From: Sphingobacterium sp. SGR-19
GTDB taxonomy: Bacteria; Bacteroidota; Bacteroidia; Sphingobacteriales; Sphingobacteriaceae
Assembly: GCF_011043555.1 (NCBI RefSeq)
Contig: NZ_JAAKGS010000005.1
Span: forward strand, 62,001 to 126,000
Length of the DNA: 64,000 nt
Direction of reading: 5' to 3'
Under the pieces are notes generated by a model. The model made no database searches. It was given only the letters and a program-made list of their open reading frames with translations, and was not told the origin of the DNA. Position numbers and translations under genes: made by a program. The number at the start of each line of letters is the position of its first letter. Position 1 is the first letter of the stretch. This document shows, one piece after another, positions 18,317-26,818 of the stretch.

Positions 18317-18499
18317 ATGAATACGCCAGAAAATGAAAATAATCCGAAGACAAAAGAGGAGTTAGAGAAGGAGAAACGAGAAAGCGAGAAAGAGGATACG
18401 AATGAAGGCAGTGGTTACATACCACCCCTGCCCGAAGGTAAGGAAACTCCGCGCAAACACGACGATCCGATGGTTCACCGAGAACCAGGAACACTTTAA
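18317..18499 (+). CDS. Small hydrophilic protein of unknown function
   Basis: A 60-residue, highly charged protein: a Glu/Lys-rich first half (TKEELEKEKRESEKEDTNEG) and a Pro-rich second half (YIPPLPEGKETP). It has no signal peptide or membrane segment and is probably disordered. I do not recognize a family. Support for it being real: it is divergent from the acyl-CoA dehydrogenase gene, the codon use looks ordinary, and a strong hairpin terminator lies 21 bases after its stop. Confidence 0.6.
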   Translation: MNTPENENNPKTKEELEKEKRESEKEDTNEGSGYIPPLPEGKETPRKHDDPMVHREPGTL

Positions 18500-18519
18500 C
18501 TATAACACTTGTCGATAGA

Positions 18520-18545
18520 AAAGAGACGCCCAATAGCGTCTCTTT
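18520..18545 (+). terminator. Rho-independent-type hairpin after the 60-residue protein gene
   Basis: AAAGAGACGC (18520-18529), loop CCAATA, GCGTCTCTTT (18536-18545): a perfect 10-bp stem ending in T residues. It separates the small gene from the sialidase-like gene. Confidence 0.8.
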
Positions 18546-18648
18546 ATGTAAATATGATATGCTCTTGCGCAAACTTTCTATAAAAAAATGGGGGATAAAA
18601 TTTTTAGATTTGTTTCCTATAAACCATGATCAGAAAGTTAGTTGTTCT

Positions 18649-19827
18649 ATGAGATACCAAGTTAAGTTTACAAAAATAAAAAGAGGCTTTCGTGCTTTAG
18701 GAGTAGCGTTGCTAATTTGTAATGGGTTTACCGCCCAGGCTCAACCAGGCGAGCCGGCAAAACATCGCGCAGGTATTGTTTTGGAAGAGTTTCTGTTTAC
18801 GAAAGCGGACTTCCCGTCTTGCCATTCTGCGACTATTGTTGAATTACTTAACAAAGAGTTGCTTTGTACGTATTTCGGGGGTACGCACGAGCGGCATCCG
18901 GATGTGGAAATTCGGCTGCAGCGTAAGAAGCTGGACGGTACCTGGACGCGTCCTGTATCGGTTGCCGACGGTATCCAGCCCGATGGGGAACGTCTACCGA
19001 CTTGGAACCCGGTGCTGTTTCAGCCAGAAGGGGAAGATCTTATGTTGTATTATAAAGTAGGGCCTAATCCGCGGGAATGGTGGGGTGAATTTATTACGTC
19101 AAAAGACAATGGCCATACGTGGAGCGAGCCGCGGAAGCTTGAGGGCAAGTTGCTCGGGCCGATCAAAAATAAGCCTATACAGTTAGCTGACGGGACGATC
19201 CTGTCGGGGTCCAGCGATGAAAATGACGGGTGGAAGGCGCACATAGAGCGCAGTACAGATGGCGGTAAAAGCTGGACGTTTATTGGTCCGTTGAATGACG
19301 GAGAGCGCATCAGTGCAATACAACCAGCTTTGCTTACACATGCTGACGGAAGCATACAGATGCTTAGCCGCTCCAATACCAAAGGCGAACGGATAGCGGA
19401 AACATGGTCCCGCGACGGCGGCCTGACGTGGTCTGAGATGACCTACGGCACATTACCCAACAATAATTCAGGGCTAGACGCGGTGACGCTCAAGGATGGC
19501 AGACACCTCTTGATCTATAATCATTCAACGCGGAGCCAGGAAGGTATGGGGCACAAAGGACGCGGTGTCCTGAATCTGGCTGTGAGCAAGGATGGTAAGG
19601 CGTGGGAAGCGGCCTTAGTCTTGGATTACTTGGATGAACCTGAAAAGCAGTATTCTTATCCATCAATCATCCAGACGGCAGACGGTTTGGTACATATTGT
19701 TTATACATGGCATCGTGAACGTATCAAACATGTGGTTATTAACCCTAAGAAGTTAGAAACATTTCCTATAAAGGATGGTCAATGGCCGCTGGAAAATATT
19801 CCGCTCGTGGTCAGTACCGAACAATAA
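18649..19827 (+). CDS. Secreted BNR/Asp-box sialidase-like propeller protein
   Basis: A six-bladed propeller protein of the BNR_2 sialidase-like group. Three good Asp boxes are present: SKDNGHTW (~150), STDGGKSW (~202) and SRDGGLTW (~254). No FRIP-type arginine motif is seen near the N-terminus, so true sialidase activity is doubtful. The motif SATIVELLNKELLCTYFGG is common in uncharacterized PUL propellers. I choose the ATG at 18649 because it gives a proper signal peptide (basic start, hydrophobic core, cut near TAQAQ). An in-frame ATG at 18559 would add 30 non-signal residues and begins only 14 bases after the terminator hairpin. It may support PUL1, from which the minus-strand dehydrogenase gene separates it. 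Confidence 0.82.
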   Translation: MRYQVKFTKIKRGFRALGVALLICNGFTAQAQPGEPAKHRAGIVLEEFLFTKADFPSCHSATIVELLNKELLCTYFGGTHERHPDVEIRLQRKKLDGTWTRPVSVADGIQPDGERLPTWNPVLFQPEGEDLMLYYKVGPNPREWWGEFITSKDNGHTWSEPRKLEGKLLGPIKNKPIQLADGTILSGSSDENDGWKAHIERSTDGGKSWTFIGPLNDGERISAIQPALLTHADGSIQMLSRSNTKGERIAETWSRDGGLTWSEMTYGTLPNNNSGLDAVTLKDGRHLLIYNHSTRSQEGMGHKGRGVLNLAVSKDGKAWEAALVLDYLDEPEKQYSYPSIIQTADGLVHIVYTWHRERIKHVVINPKKLETFPIKDGQWPLENIPLVVSTEQ

Positions 19828-19857
19828 TTTGAAAAAAAACACTAGCTTTGAAAAAGT

Positions 19858-20961
19858 ATGAAGGACAATCTCCGTGATATATTTTTTCAGCTGCTTCGCA
19901 TGGGCCTTTGGGGAAAAGGAAGACTTTCTGCGAGCAAACCATTATCTGATGAAGATTGGGCTGTCCTTTATCAGTATGCAATGAACCATACCGTGGAAGG
20001 TATTCTCTTCGACGGTTTTTCGTTATTAACGGAGGAGCAGTTACCGCCTCGGGCGCTGCGCATGAAATGGACGGTACGGGTCGATCAGATGGAGCGTCAT
20101 AATATTCAGATGGGCAAGGTTACGGCGGAGCAGTTTAGGGATTTCGTCCGACTGGGGGCAAAGCCAATTTTGCTAAAAGGGCAAGGCGTAGCCAGTTGTT
20201 ATCCAAATCCTTTGCATCGCATATCGGGAGATATTGATTGGTATTTTGAAGGCGACGGATACGATATAGTGGGTAAACGTTTGCAGGAAAAAGGTCTTCT
20301 TGTCGATTCGGCGTTGGGTTTCAGTTTAGGTTACGATTGGCAACGGATACATATTGAACACCATCGCCGCTTGTTTGATATACGTAGCCTTTTTAAACAG
20401 AATTATCTTAAAGAGCTGGAGTTGCTTTACCGCGATGACGAGCAGTCTGTAACAATAAATGGGCAGGCGGTTACGATACTTGCGCCGGAATTGCAGATAC
20501 TACAAGTGAACGTACATATCTTAAAACATATGCTTTCTTTTGGCATCGGTTTGCGCCAGATTTGTGATGCCGCCATCTTATATCATGCCTATCGCGATAA
20601 AATCGATACGGAGCAGCTTAAACTTATATATAAAAAAGTCGGTATATTGAAATGGGTGCACGTGCTGCACGCTATGCTTGTCAAGTACCTGGGGTTGCCA
20701 AAAGAAGATTTGCCTTTCCCTTATCCGGACAAGTTGAAGGTAGATTGGATGATGGATGAGGTATGGTATTCCGGCAATTTCGGCTTTTACGACGAGCGTT
20801 ATCTAGATGGCGAAGTCTCTTTCGTTTCTGTTCACCCTGATGGCGCCCGCCGCATCATACGAAGCATGCGCTTATATTTTAAATACGCTCCCCAAGAGGT
20901 AATCTTTTTTCCCATACGACGTGCAACTGCCCGGTTGAACGCTTTTTTCTCAAATCGCTAG
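19858..20961 (+). CDS. Nucleotidyltransferase-family protein (NTP_transf_5 type)
   Basis: A soluble 367-residue protein. The region KPILLKGQGVASCYPNP followed by RISGDIDWYF is the typical core of the NTP_transf_5 group of DNA-polymerase-beta-like nucleotidyltransferases; G124-D125-x-D127 supply the metal-binding aspartates. In other bacteria such genes occur in peptide-modification clusters (for example beside some lasso-peptide genes) and in polysaccharide clusters, with mostly unproven substrates. Here it starts 30 bases after the propeller gene and lies upstream of a small peptide gene, a fimbrillin-like gene, an S26-type peptidase and an ABC exporter. I infer it may modify the peptide, but it could equally act on a sugar or another protein. 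Confidence 0.82.
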   Translation: MKDNLRDIFFQLLRMGLWGKGRLSASKPLSDEDWAVLYQYAMNHTVEGILFDGFSLLTEEQLPPRALRMKWTVRVDQMERHNIQMGKVTAEQFRDFVRLGAKPILLKGQGVASCYPNPLHRISGDIDWYFEGDGYDIVGKRLQEKGLLVDSALGFSLGYDWQRIHIEHHRRLFDIRSLFKQNYLKELELLYRDDEQSVTINGQAVTILAPELQILQVNVHILKHMLSFGIGLRQICDAAILYHAYRDKIDTEQLKLIYKKVGILKWVHVLHAMLVKYLGLPKEDLPFPYPDKLKVDWMMDEVWYSGNFGFYDERYLDGEVSFVSVHPDGARRIIRSMRLYFKYAPQEVIFFPIRRATARLNAFFSNR

Positions 20962-21555
20962 CAGTTATTTCTACTCGAGACTCGTAGCAATATAAATAAG
21001 TCCCTCCTCTGCCTGGGTAAGTTATTCACTATCATCTTTTAATTTACGCATTCAGCCGCTACCTAGGTAGTTATCTACTGAAGACAGACGCTCCTTTTCT
21101 TCCAAAAAACCTATAGATTCTCCTTTACTTCTTGTGTGTTACATACTAAATGTAGTATCACAGCTACAAAAAAGTTAAGTTTTTGCAAACAAGACAAAAG
21201 CTTTGTTTGTTGTGTTTCTGTAGTCTTAAGACACTTTTTGTGCGATTATAGCTATATAGTTACAGTTTGTACGGCAAAAAATTAAATTTAATTCTTTGTT
21301 TGTCTTATTGTTATTATGTAGTTTTATGAAGTTTTTGTAGCTGAAATGCTATAGTATTGTTATTAATTAACTGCCAGATGTATGAAAAATTACGCTAAAC
21401 TATCCGCTGAGGGGAATATGTTTTTTGCTGAACATTTGCATGCCCTGCATAAATTATGCAATCTTTTCAACTATGGTTCACTCTTTACGTGCGTTCATCA
21501 ATCATAAACAAATACAATTAATAATCACCATATAGTTTAATTAAATAGTATAAAT
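20962..21555. other. AT-rich non-coding leader upstream of the small peptide gene
   Basis: No coding sequence is visible in 594 bases. Noted elements are a 12-bp palindrome CTACCTAGGTAG (21059-21070), a weak hairpin AACAAGACAAA/TTTGTTTGTT with a one-base bulge (21188-21211), and a poor promoter candidate, TTTG at 21295-21298 with TAgtTTTa at 21319-21326. A 15-bp perfect palindrome (21446-21460) is listed separately. The sequence is visibly more AT-rich than its surroundings. Confidence 0.5.
21446..21460. promoter_or_regulatory. Perfect 15-bp palindrome, possible operator
   Basis: TGCATAA-A-TTATGCA, 95 bases upstream of the small peptide start. It is too AT-rich and short to be a terminator and could be a dimer-binding site. 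There is no direct proof. Confidence 0.3.
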
Positions 21556-21723
21556 ATGAAAACAAATCAAAAAAAAGAGTACGTGGCACCCAGACTGGAT
21601 GTCATCTTAGTTGAATTGGAGGAAGGTATTGCACAGACTTCGGGGGTAGATGCAGGTAGCAATCCATCATCAAATCCTTGGACAGAGGGCGACGGCGGTG
21701 GTGGCAATTGGGAAGGAAATTAG
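21556..21723 (+). CDS. Small Gly-rich peptide, candidate secreted or processed peptide precursor
   Basis: A 55-residue protein too short for usual gene calls. The first ~28 residues (KEYVAPRLDVILVELEEGIA) are charged and amphipathic with no signal peptide. The tail, from TSG onward, is poor in charge and rich in Gly, Ser, Asn and Trp, ending DGGGGNWEGN. This leader-plus-tail layout matches the small Y-x-x-P-starting peptides often found beside fimbrillin-like genes in Bacteroidota, and it is the layout expected of a processed peptide. It is followed 47 bases later by a fimbrillin-like gene, and an S26-type peptidase and ABC exporter lie 3 kb downstream. No modification enzyme of a well-known RiPP class is next to it. 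Coding is supported by a clean ATG and normal codons; the function is inference. Confidence 0.7.
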   Translation: MKTNQKKEYVAPRLDVILVELEEGIAQTSGVDAGSNPSSNPWTEGDGGGGNWEGN

Positions 21724-21770
21724 TCTATTGTATTTATAGAATATCATTATTAATTAGAAATCAATAAAAC

Positions 21771-23654
21771 ATGAAATTAATACGATTTAAACGTGCAAAT
21801 TGGGTTGTCGCAATGGCAATGCTTGCACTTCCTGGGGCGCTACTAACCAGCTGCTCTAAAGAGACAAATCCTACTGAGCAGGTAGAACCGAAAGGCGATA
21901 AGCTGGTCATTTCGGTGTTGGGGATTAATGACGGCAGCGCGGGCCCTGCGCTAAAAGCAAAGACGGGGTCGGCTTCTGTGGCAAAATCAAACACGATGGG
22001 TTCTGACAATGCATTTGACGTATATGAGTTTGCGGACGTAGACATGGCTGTTTCGTTAGGAAATAAGGTGCCTGTAAAGGAAGCAAATGTGGCTGTTAGA
22101 AAAATGAAGAATGGTCCCTCGGCCAATGCCGGCTTGAAAATGGCAGAAGAAGTGCCTGCAGGCATCAAGTATGTGGTCTACATCTATGAAGGTAGTACGT
22201 TAGTAGCGTCCGCAGAGTTAGCGTCTGGAACTGCGGGAACTATCGATGGATTGGATCCGGAAGGTGAATATACATGGGTAGCACTTTCGTATAACAGCGA
22301 CAGTGCGGTGCCTACATTGGAGCCTAGCTCGCCTTCAATTACTTTACCAGGAAATACAGACGTTTTGCATGCTTCGGGCACCGTTAATCTAGCGACGGAC
22401 CCAACAATTGGTATTATGTTTGACCATGTGTTCTCGCGTATCGGTATTGAGTTGAATACGATGGGGGCTTTCGGTGAGATAACGGGTACGCCTGCTGTAA
22501 ACGTGACCGGGATAGAGCTGACAACTGGCGATATTGATTTGTTAACGGGCGAAGTGACTGAAAGTTCGGGGTCTTCTCCGCTTACCCTGACGTATGCCGA
22601 TTTTGAGAATGTAGATCCGGCTTACGACGATGCAAAGATTGCCTATGTGTATACAGCAGGTACGACCGCACAAAATATATCGGTAGCTGTACAAGGTTTG
22701 GATATCAGCCATGCAGACGGTAATTTGCCCCGGACTTACTTTGCTAACCAGGCTACGTTTAATACTACAGTAACACCTGTAAGGGGGCAAAGCCACCATG
22801 TGTTATTGAACGTGGTAGAATCGGCGTTGACGACTAATCACGAAAGTACACCAGTGAGATGGGCTCGATCGAACTTGTACTACAGAGGCGATGGCGTTAA
22901 CCGTAATTATGCTTTCTATTCTCAGAACCAACAAACAACGAGGGCAGACGGCTACTTTGCGTTTGAAGGGGTAGAGCCGATGAAATTCGCCTCTGAGGCC
23001 GAAAAAGGCGATCCTTGTGCACTTGTGTATCCTGCAGGCCTTTGGAGAACACCGACGGTAGCTGAAATCAATTCAATCACAACGTCTTCAGGTGTGCTAA
23101 GCAACGTATTAGGTGCGATTTTAGATGTTGTACTTGCAAACCCGGCTCCCGGATCTTCTCTCGGTAACGGCTACGCCCAGTACTCTTTACAAACTGCACC
23201 ATCAGGAGAGAATGCGTTTGGAAGTGCTACCTCTAACCAGAATAATCTACGCTTTTTCTACAACGGGCAGATTACCAATGCTGCTGTGCTTACTGCCTTA
23301 GGAGACGATGGATTGGCAGGTGTGGGACTTTCAGATCTATCGTTGGAACTTGCTGATGTAGAGGTATTAGATACGAATATTCCAATCTTAGGCACCAGCG
23401 TGGGTACTATTGCTGGTCTATGGACCGGTTCGCGTTTACTAAGTGGTTCCTTGTTAACCGCGTTAGGGACGAGTGTAGGTTCTCAGGGTTTCGTAGCGCA
23501 TGAAGCTTCGGCACTATTGCCTCTCGGTAGTCGGTTTGTTAAAGCAACAACTACAGCTGAGCTTTTAGGGAATGTGGATCTATTAGGCTTAGATGTAGCG
23601 GACATATCCCTTAAAAACGTTCGTTGTGTACGGGCACCTCAACCGGCACCATAA
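21771..23654 (+). CDS. Fimbrillin-like surface lipoprotein
   Basis: A 627-residue lipoprotein with lipobox LLTSCS (Cys near residue 28). The domain after ~50 residues and the region STPVRWARSNLYYRG with later LVYPAGLWRTPTVAEIN resemble fimbrillin (Mfa/FimA-like) proteins of Bacteroidota, which are exported as lipoproteins, cut by a gingipain-like protease and polymerized by strand exchange into fimbriae. The length is greater than a simple stalk pilin (~350-450), so it may be a tip or stand-alone adhesin. No FimB-type anchor or assembly genes are adjacent. It pairs with the upstream small peptide gene, and the transcript ends at the hairpin at 23684. Confidence 0.75.
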   Translation: MKLIRFKRANWVVAMAMLALPGALLTSCSKETNPTEQVEPKGDKLVISVLGINDGSAGPALKAKTGSASVAKSNTMGSDNAFDVYEFADVDMAVSLGNKVPVKEANVAVRKMKNGPSANAGLKMAEEVPAGIKYVVYIYEGSTLVASAELASGTAGTIDGLDPEGEYTWVALSYNSDSAVPTLEPSSPSITLPGNTDVLHASGTVNLATDPTIGIMFDHVFSRIGIELNTMGAFGEITGTPAVNVTGIELTTGDIDLLTGEVTESSGSSPLTLTYADFENVDPAYDDAKIAYVYTAGTTAQNISVAVQGLDISHADGNLPRTYFANQATFNTTVTPVRGQSHHVLLNVVESALTTNHESTPVRWARSNLYYRGDGVNRNYAFYSQNQQTTRADGYFAFEGVEPMKFASEAEKGDPCALVYPAGLWRTPTVAEINSITTSSGVLSNVLGAILDVVLANPAPGSSLGNGYAQYSLQTAPSGENAFGSATSNQNNLRFFYNGQITNAAVLTALGDDGLAGVGLSDLSLELADVEVLDTNIPILGTSVGTIAGLWTGSRLLSGSLLTALGTSVGSQGFVAHEASALLPLGSRFVKATTTAELLGNVDLLGLDVADISLKNVRCVRAPQPAP

Positions 23655-23683
23655 TAATATGCGTTTTTGACAATAACGAAAAG

Positions 23684-23709
23684 GCCATCCATTGCGGATG
23701 GCTTTTTTT
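23684..23709 (+). terminator. Rho-independent-type terminator after the fimbrillin-like gene
   Basis: GCCATCC (23684-23690), loop ATTGC, GGATGGC (23696-23702), then seven T residues. It separates the peptide/fimbrillin unit from the thioredoxin-peptidase-exporter unit. Confidence 0.85.
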
Positions 23710-23760
23710 GTTTGCGTAATTAAGCAGAAAAAGCTAACTTAACCGAAAAATCACCAAATT

Positions 23761-24690
23761 ATGAATTTTGTTACGCTACATAAGGGGAAGCTATATTGGG
23801 CAATAGCCATCTTATTAATCTGTTTTTCTTGTGGCAACCCACGGGAAACACAATCTGTGCAAAATGGTAATGTACATGCAGAGAGCGATATAATGGCATC
23901 GATTCCCGCCAAGCACCTGCTTAGCTATTGGGACGGTTTCAATTTTAAAGCGAAGGTGCAGGCCGTTAATCCGGATGAGGCGGAGCAGAAGCTGGTAGAC
24001 TTTATCGCGCTGTTTCCGACTGTACCCGATACAGTCGTACAGGTTTGTGTGCATGATATGCTGAAAAAAGCATCCGTTGAACCGCAAAATTTCGCTTATT
24101 TTTTGGATAAATTTAAACACTATCTATACGACCCCAATTCGCCAATGCGAAATGAAGATTATTATAAACATACGTTAACCTACCTTGCAGCAGATACGAC
24201 CTTGTCGCCGGACGAAAGGAATAAATATACCACCTTATTAGAGCTTGTACGGAAGAATCAGGTCGGAACGGTCGCGACCGATTTCGAATATCTAGCCAAA
24301 GATGGTAACTACCGCAGCATGCACGAGGGGACAAGACCCTATAAAATGCTTGTTTTTTACGATCCGACGTGTACGCACTGTGTAGCTATTATGCAAGACT
24401 TGGCGAAAACGCCGGCTGTAAATAATTGTATAACGAACGGTTTTTTAGAGATTGTATCTGTAAGTTTGCATCCTGATAAGAATAGTTGGATCGGATATCA
24501 AAAGCGGATACCCGATAACTGGGTCAACGGCTGGGATGAAAAAGGTAGGGTTATCGAGGATGGTCTGTACAATATACGGGCTTACCCAACCATCTTCCTA
24601 CTGGATGAAGCGAACGAGGTGTTGTTGAAAGATGCACCGCTCGATGTCACCTTACGGTATCTGGTGAATCTGGTTTCCCCGAAATCGTAA
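23761..24690 (+). CDS. DUF5106/thioredoxin-like lipoprotein
   Basis: A 309-residue envelope protein with lipobox LICFSCGN (Cys near residue 23). Residues ~45-165 match the look of DUF5106, which often precedes a thioredoxin fold. Residues ~165-305 form the thioredoxin-like domain, with the redox motif CTHC at 204-207 and AYPTIFLLDE containing the expected cis-Pro. It should handle disulfides in the periplasm or at the inner-membrane surface. It is first in a tight unit with the S26-type peptidase (15 bases) and ABC exporter (3 bases), so it may keep an exported peptide reduced or help fold it. The mature small peptide has no Cys, so the redox client would be something else. Confidence 0.82.
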   Translation: MNFVTLHKGKLYWAIAILLICFSCGNPRETQSVQNGNVHAESDIMASIPAKHLLSYWDGFNFKAKVQAVNPDEAEQKLVDFIALFPTVPDTVVQVCVHDMLKKASVEPQNFAYFLDKFKHYLYDPNSPMRNEDYYKHTLTYLAADTTLSPDERNKYTTLLELVRKNQVGTVATDFEYLAKDGNYRSMHEGTRPYKMLVFYDPTCTHCVAIMQDLAKTPAVNNCITNGFLEIVSVSLHPDKNSWIGYQKRIPDNWVNGWDEKGRVIEDGLYNIRAYPTIFLLDEANEVLLKDAPLDVTLRYLVNLVSPKS

Positions 24691-24705
24691 TGAATAGATG
24701 TTTGC

Positions 24706-25173
24706 ATGGATAATCAAACAGTCCGTATAGACAACGAAACATACTTTAAGCTGGTTGTGCAGGAGCTTGAAGCAGGAAACGAGGTCCGTATCCCTGTGAT
24801 AGGCAGGAGTATGGAGCCCTTTTTGAGAGAAAGAGATGAAGTACTTTTACAGACGGCAAAAATAGCGGATATCACTGTGGGAGATATCGTGTTGGCGAGA
24901 TGGAAGCAGCGTTATGTGCTACACCGTGTGGTACGAAAAAAAGCGGACGGGTTGTGGCTTGTAGGTGATAACAACCTTGCGCAGATCGAAAAAATCGCCG
25001 CAACAGATTTGGTTGCGGTGTTATTCGAGGCACGTCGTGGAGGAAAGTTGTTGCCCGTTTCCAGTACCTTTAATAAAAACTTAGGCATGTTGTGGTATCA
25101 CCTGCGTTTTCCCCGGCGTGTGGTGGTTGCGGTTAAACGAAGGTTGTTAAAAGCCCCGACGGATTATAAATAA
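24706..25173 (+). CDS. S24/S26-family signal-peptidase-like protein
   Basis: A 155-residue protein with the S26 signature IGRSMEPFL (S35 as nucleophile) and, instead of the bacterial Lys general base, YVLHRVV with H73, followed by VGDNN at 86-90. This Ser/His arrangement is the archaeal/ER or SipW-like type. There is no clear N-terminal membrane anchor, so it may act in the cytoplasm or attach to the neighbouring exporter. In peptide clusters, similar genes sit beside ABC transporters and may remove a leader before export. Here the exporter follows after 3 bases and lacks its own C39 peptidase domain, so this protein is the best candidate for leader cleavage. Confidence 0.85.
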   Translation: MDNQTVRIDNETYFKLVVQELEAGNEVRIPVIGRSMEPFLRERDEVLLQTAKIADITVGDIVLARWKQRYVLHRVVRKKADGLWLVGDNNLAQIEKIAATDLVAVLFEARRGGKLLPVSSTFNKNLGMLWYHLRFPRRVVVAVKRRLLKAPTDYK

Positions 25174-25176
25174 ATA

Positions 25177-26802
25177 TTGGAACACAAACTAGCATATCAA
25201 ATAAAATGGGCGTGGGCTTTCTCAAAGCCCTATCGGGGAGCTTTACTGCTTTACTTTCTGGCGGAGCTGATTGCCTTGGGGCTATCCTTGCTATTTATTT
25301 ACTACTCAAAACATGCTATTGACTACGCAATCGCCGGCGATACAGCCAGCATGAAGCAATCGTTGTGGTTGGCGATATGGAGTGTAGTGGGAGGACAAGG
25401 AGCGAGTTTATATGCTTCATGGGTAAACGACCGCATGCGTTCCCGGATGTTGGTGCGTTTGCAGCAAGATGTGGTAGATGCACAAATGCGGGCCACATGG
25501 ACGTTGGTGAAAAATTGGCATACAGGGGATGTCATGGTGCGGGTCAATACAGACTGTCAAGAAGTGGTACAGATGATCGGTACAACAGCCGTGGATGCTA
25601 TTGTCACCATTTTCAGATTGCTCTCGGCTTTTGGCTTCTTGTGGATCATGGATCCAATGCTTGCCGTGGTGATACTTTGTATTTCCCCATTGGTCGTGTT
25701 TTCCAAGTTGTATTTCAAACGGCTGAAAAAGATGAACCAGGAACTGAAACGTGCAGAAAGCAACTTGGGAAATGTAGTGCAGGAAAACATGCGGTTTCGC
25801 TTGGTCATTCGAGCTTTGGGATTGCAACGGATCCGCTGGGATAAAGTAACGGGAAGCCAGGAAGCGATTTATGCCATGAAAATGCGCGTCTTGAATTTCT
25901 CTACGGTTTCGAAAGGTATTCTACGCTTTACCGTCAATGCCGGTTTTTTGCTCACCTTTATCTGGGGTATTTTTCGGTTGCATGCCGGAGAAATTACGTT
26001 TGGTACGATGTCGGCCTTCTTACAACTGGTGGGGCGAATCCAAGGACCTGTTTTGACATTGATGGGATTTGTCCCGACATTTATCCGGTTCCGCACAGCA
26101 TTGGAACGCGTGGATGAAATGCTGCAGTCCGAGAAAGAGGAAGAAGTGGAAGCAGAATATCTGACCGACATACAGCAGGTACGCTTACGGGACGTAGGCT
26201 TCCGTTACGAAGATAAAGGGGTATTCCATGAGTTTGACGCCGATTTTGTTCGAGGCAAACCAACAGCCGTAGTCGGCGCAAGTGGAAAGGGAAAGACAAC
26301 CCTTATTCGTTTGTTGCTCTGCCTGCTTAAACCCAATAGGGGCACCTTGCAACTCCATACAGAGGGAAATGAAATACCGTTGAGCAGGGCACATCGCACA
26401 AATTTTGCCTACGTGCCCCAGGGCGATAAGCTTTTTAGCGGAACGATACGCGAAAATCTACAGGTAAGCAACCAACCCGTTTCGGAAGAACGTATCCAGG
26501 AAGTGTTGGTAACAGCTTGCGCTGCATTTGTATATGATTTGCCGGAGGGCTTGGATACCGTAGTAGGCGAATCCGGCTACGGACTTTCTGAAGGGCAAGC
26601 GCAACGGATAGCCGTGGCGAGGGCACTCTTGCAGGATTGTGCCGTTTGGCTGTTCGATGAAGTGACTTCTGCCCTCGACCCGTCAACGGCCGTGGAATTG
26701 ACCGACCGCTTATTCGAAGTTGGAAAAGACAAAATATTGGTTTTTGTAACCCACGATCCGGTATTGGCCGAACGATGCAGCCAAGTGGTGTATATTGGCT
26801 AA
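25177..26802 (+). CDS. ABC exporter, fused permease and ATPase (TTG start)
   Basis: A 541-residue half-transporter: about six membrane helices in the first ~310 residues, then an ATPase with Walker A GASGKGKTT (~365), signature LSEGQ (~470, a variant of LSGGQ), Walker B AVWLFDEVTSALD (~490) and H-loop VTHD (~524). All catalytic motifs are intact. No C39 peptidase domain is fused. The reading frame starts with TTG at 25177, 4 bases after the peptidase stop; the next in-frame Met is well inside the permease, so TTG is the likely start. It probably works as a homodimer exporting a peptide or lipid, and the context favours a peptide. Confidence 0.9.
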   Translation: MEHKLAYQIKWAWAFSKPYRGALLLYFLAELIALGLSLLFIYYSKHAIDYAIAGDTASMKQSLWLAIWSVVGGQGASLYASWVNDRMRSRMLVRLQQDVVDAQMRATWTLVKNWHTGDVMVRVNTDCQEVVQMIGTTAVDAIVTIFRLLSAFGFLWIMDPMLAVVILCISPLVVFSKLYFKRLKKMNQELKRAESNLGNVVQENMRFRLVIRALGLQRIRWDKVTGSQEAIYAMKMRVLNFSTVSKGILRFTVNAGFLLTFIWGIFRLHAGEITFGTMSAFLQLVGRIQGPVLTLMGFVPTFIRFRTALERVDEMLQSEKEEEVEAEYLTDIQQVRLRDVGFRYEDKGVFHEFDADFVRGKPTAVVGASGKGKTTLIRLLLCLLKPNRGTLQLHTEGNEIPLSRAHRTNFAYVPQGDKLFSGTIRENLQVSNQPVSEERIQEVLVTACAAFVYDLPEGLDTVVGESGYGLSEGQAQRIAVARALLQDCAVWLFDEVTSALDPSTAVELTDRLFEVGKDKILVFVTHDPVLAERCSQVVYIG

Positions 26803-26818
26803 GAAATGGCGAAGTGTG

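Noticed and set aside
18559..18648. Upstream ATG start for the sialidase-like gene
   Set aside because: It would put about 30 non-signal residues before a good signal peptide and begins almost at the upstream terminator.
25365..25844. A 159-residue plus-strand frame, and a 136-residue minus-strand frame at 25417-25827
   Set aside because: Both lie fully inside the ABC exporter gene, have no recognizable domain, and show the odd composition of shadow frames.
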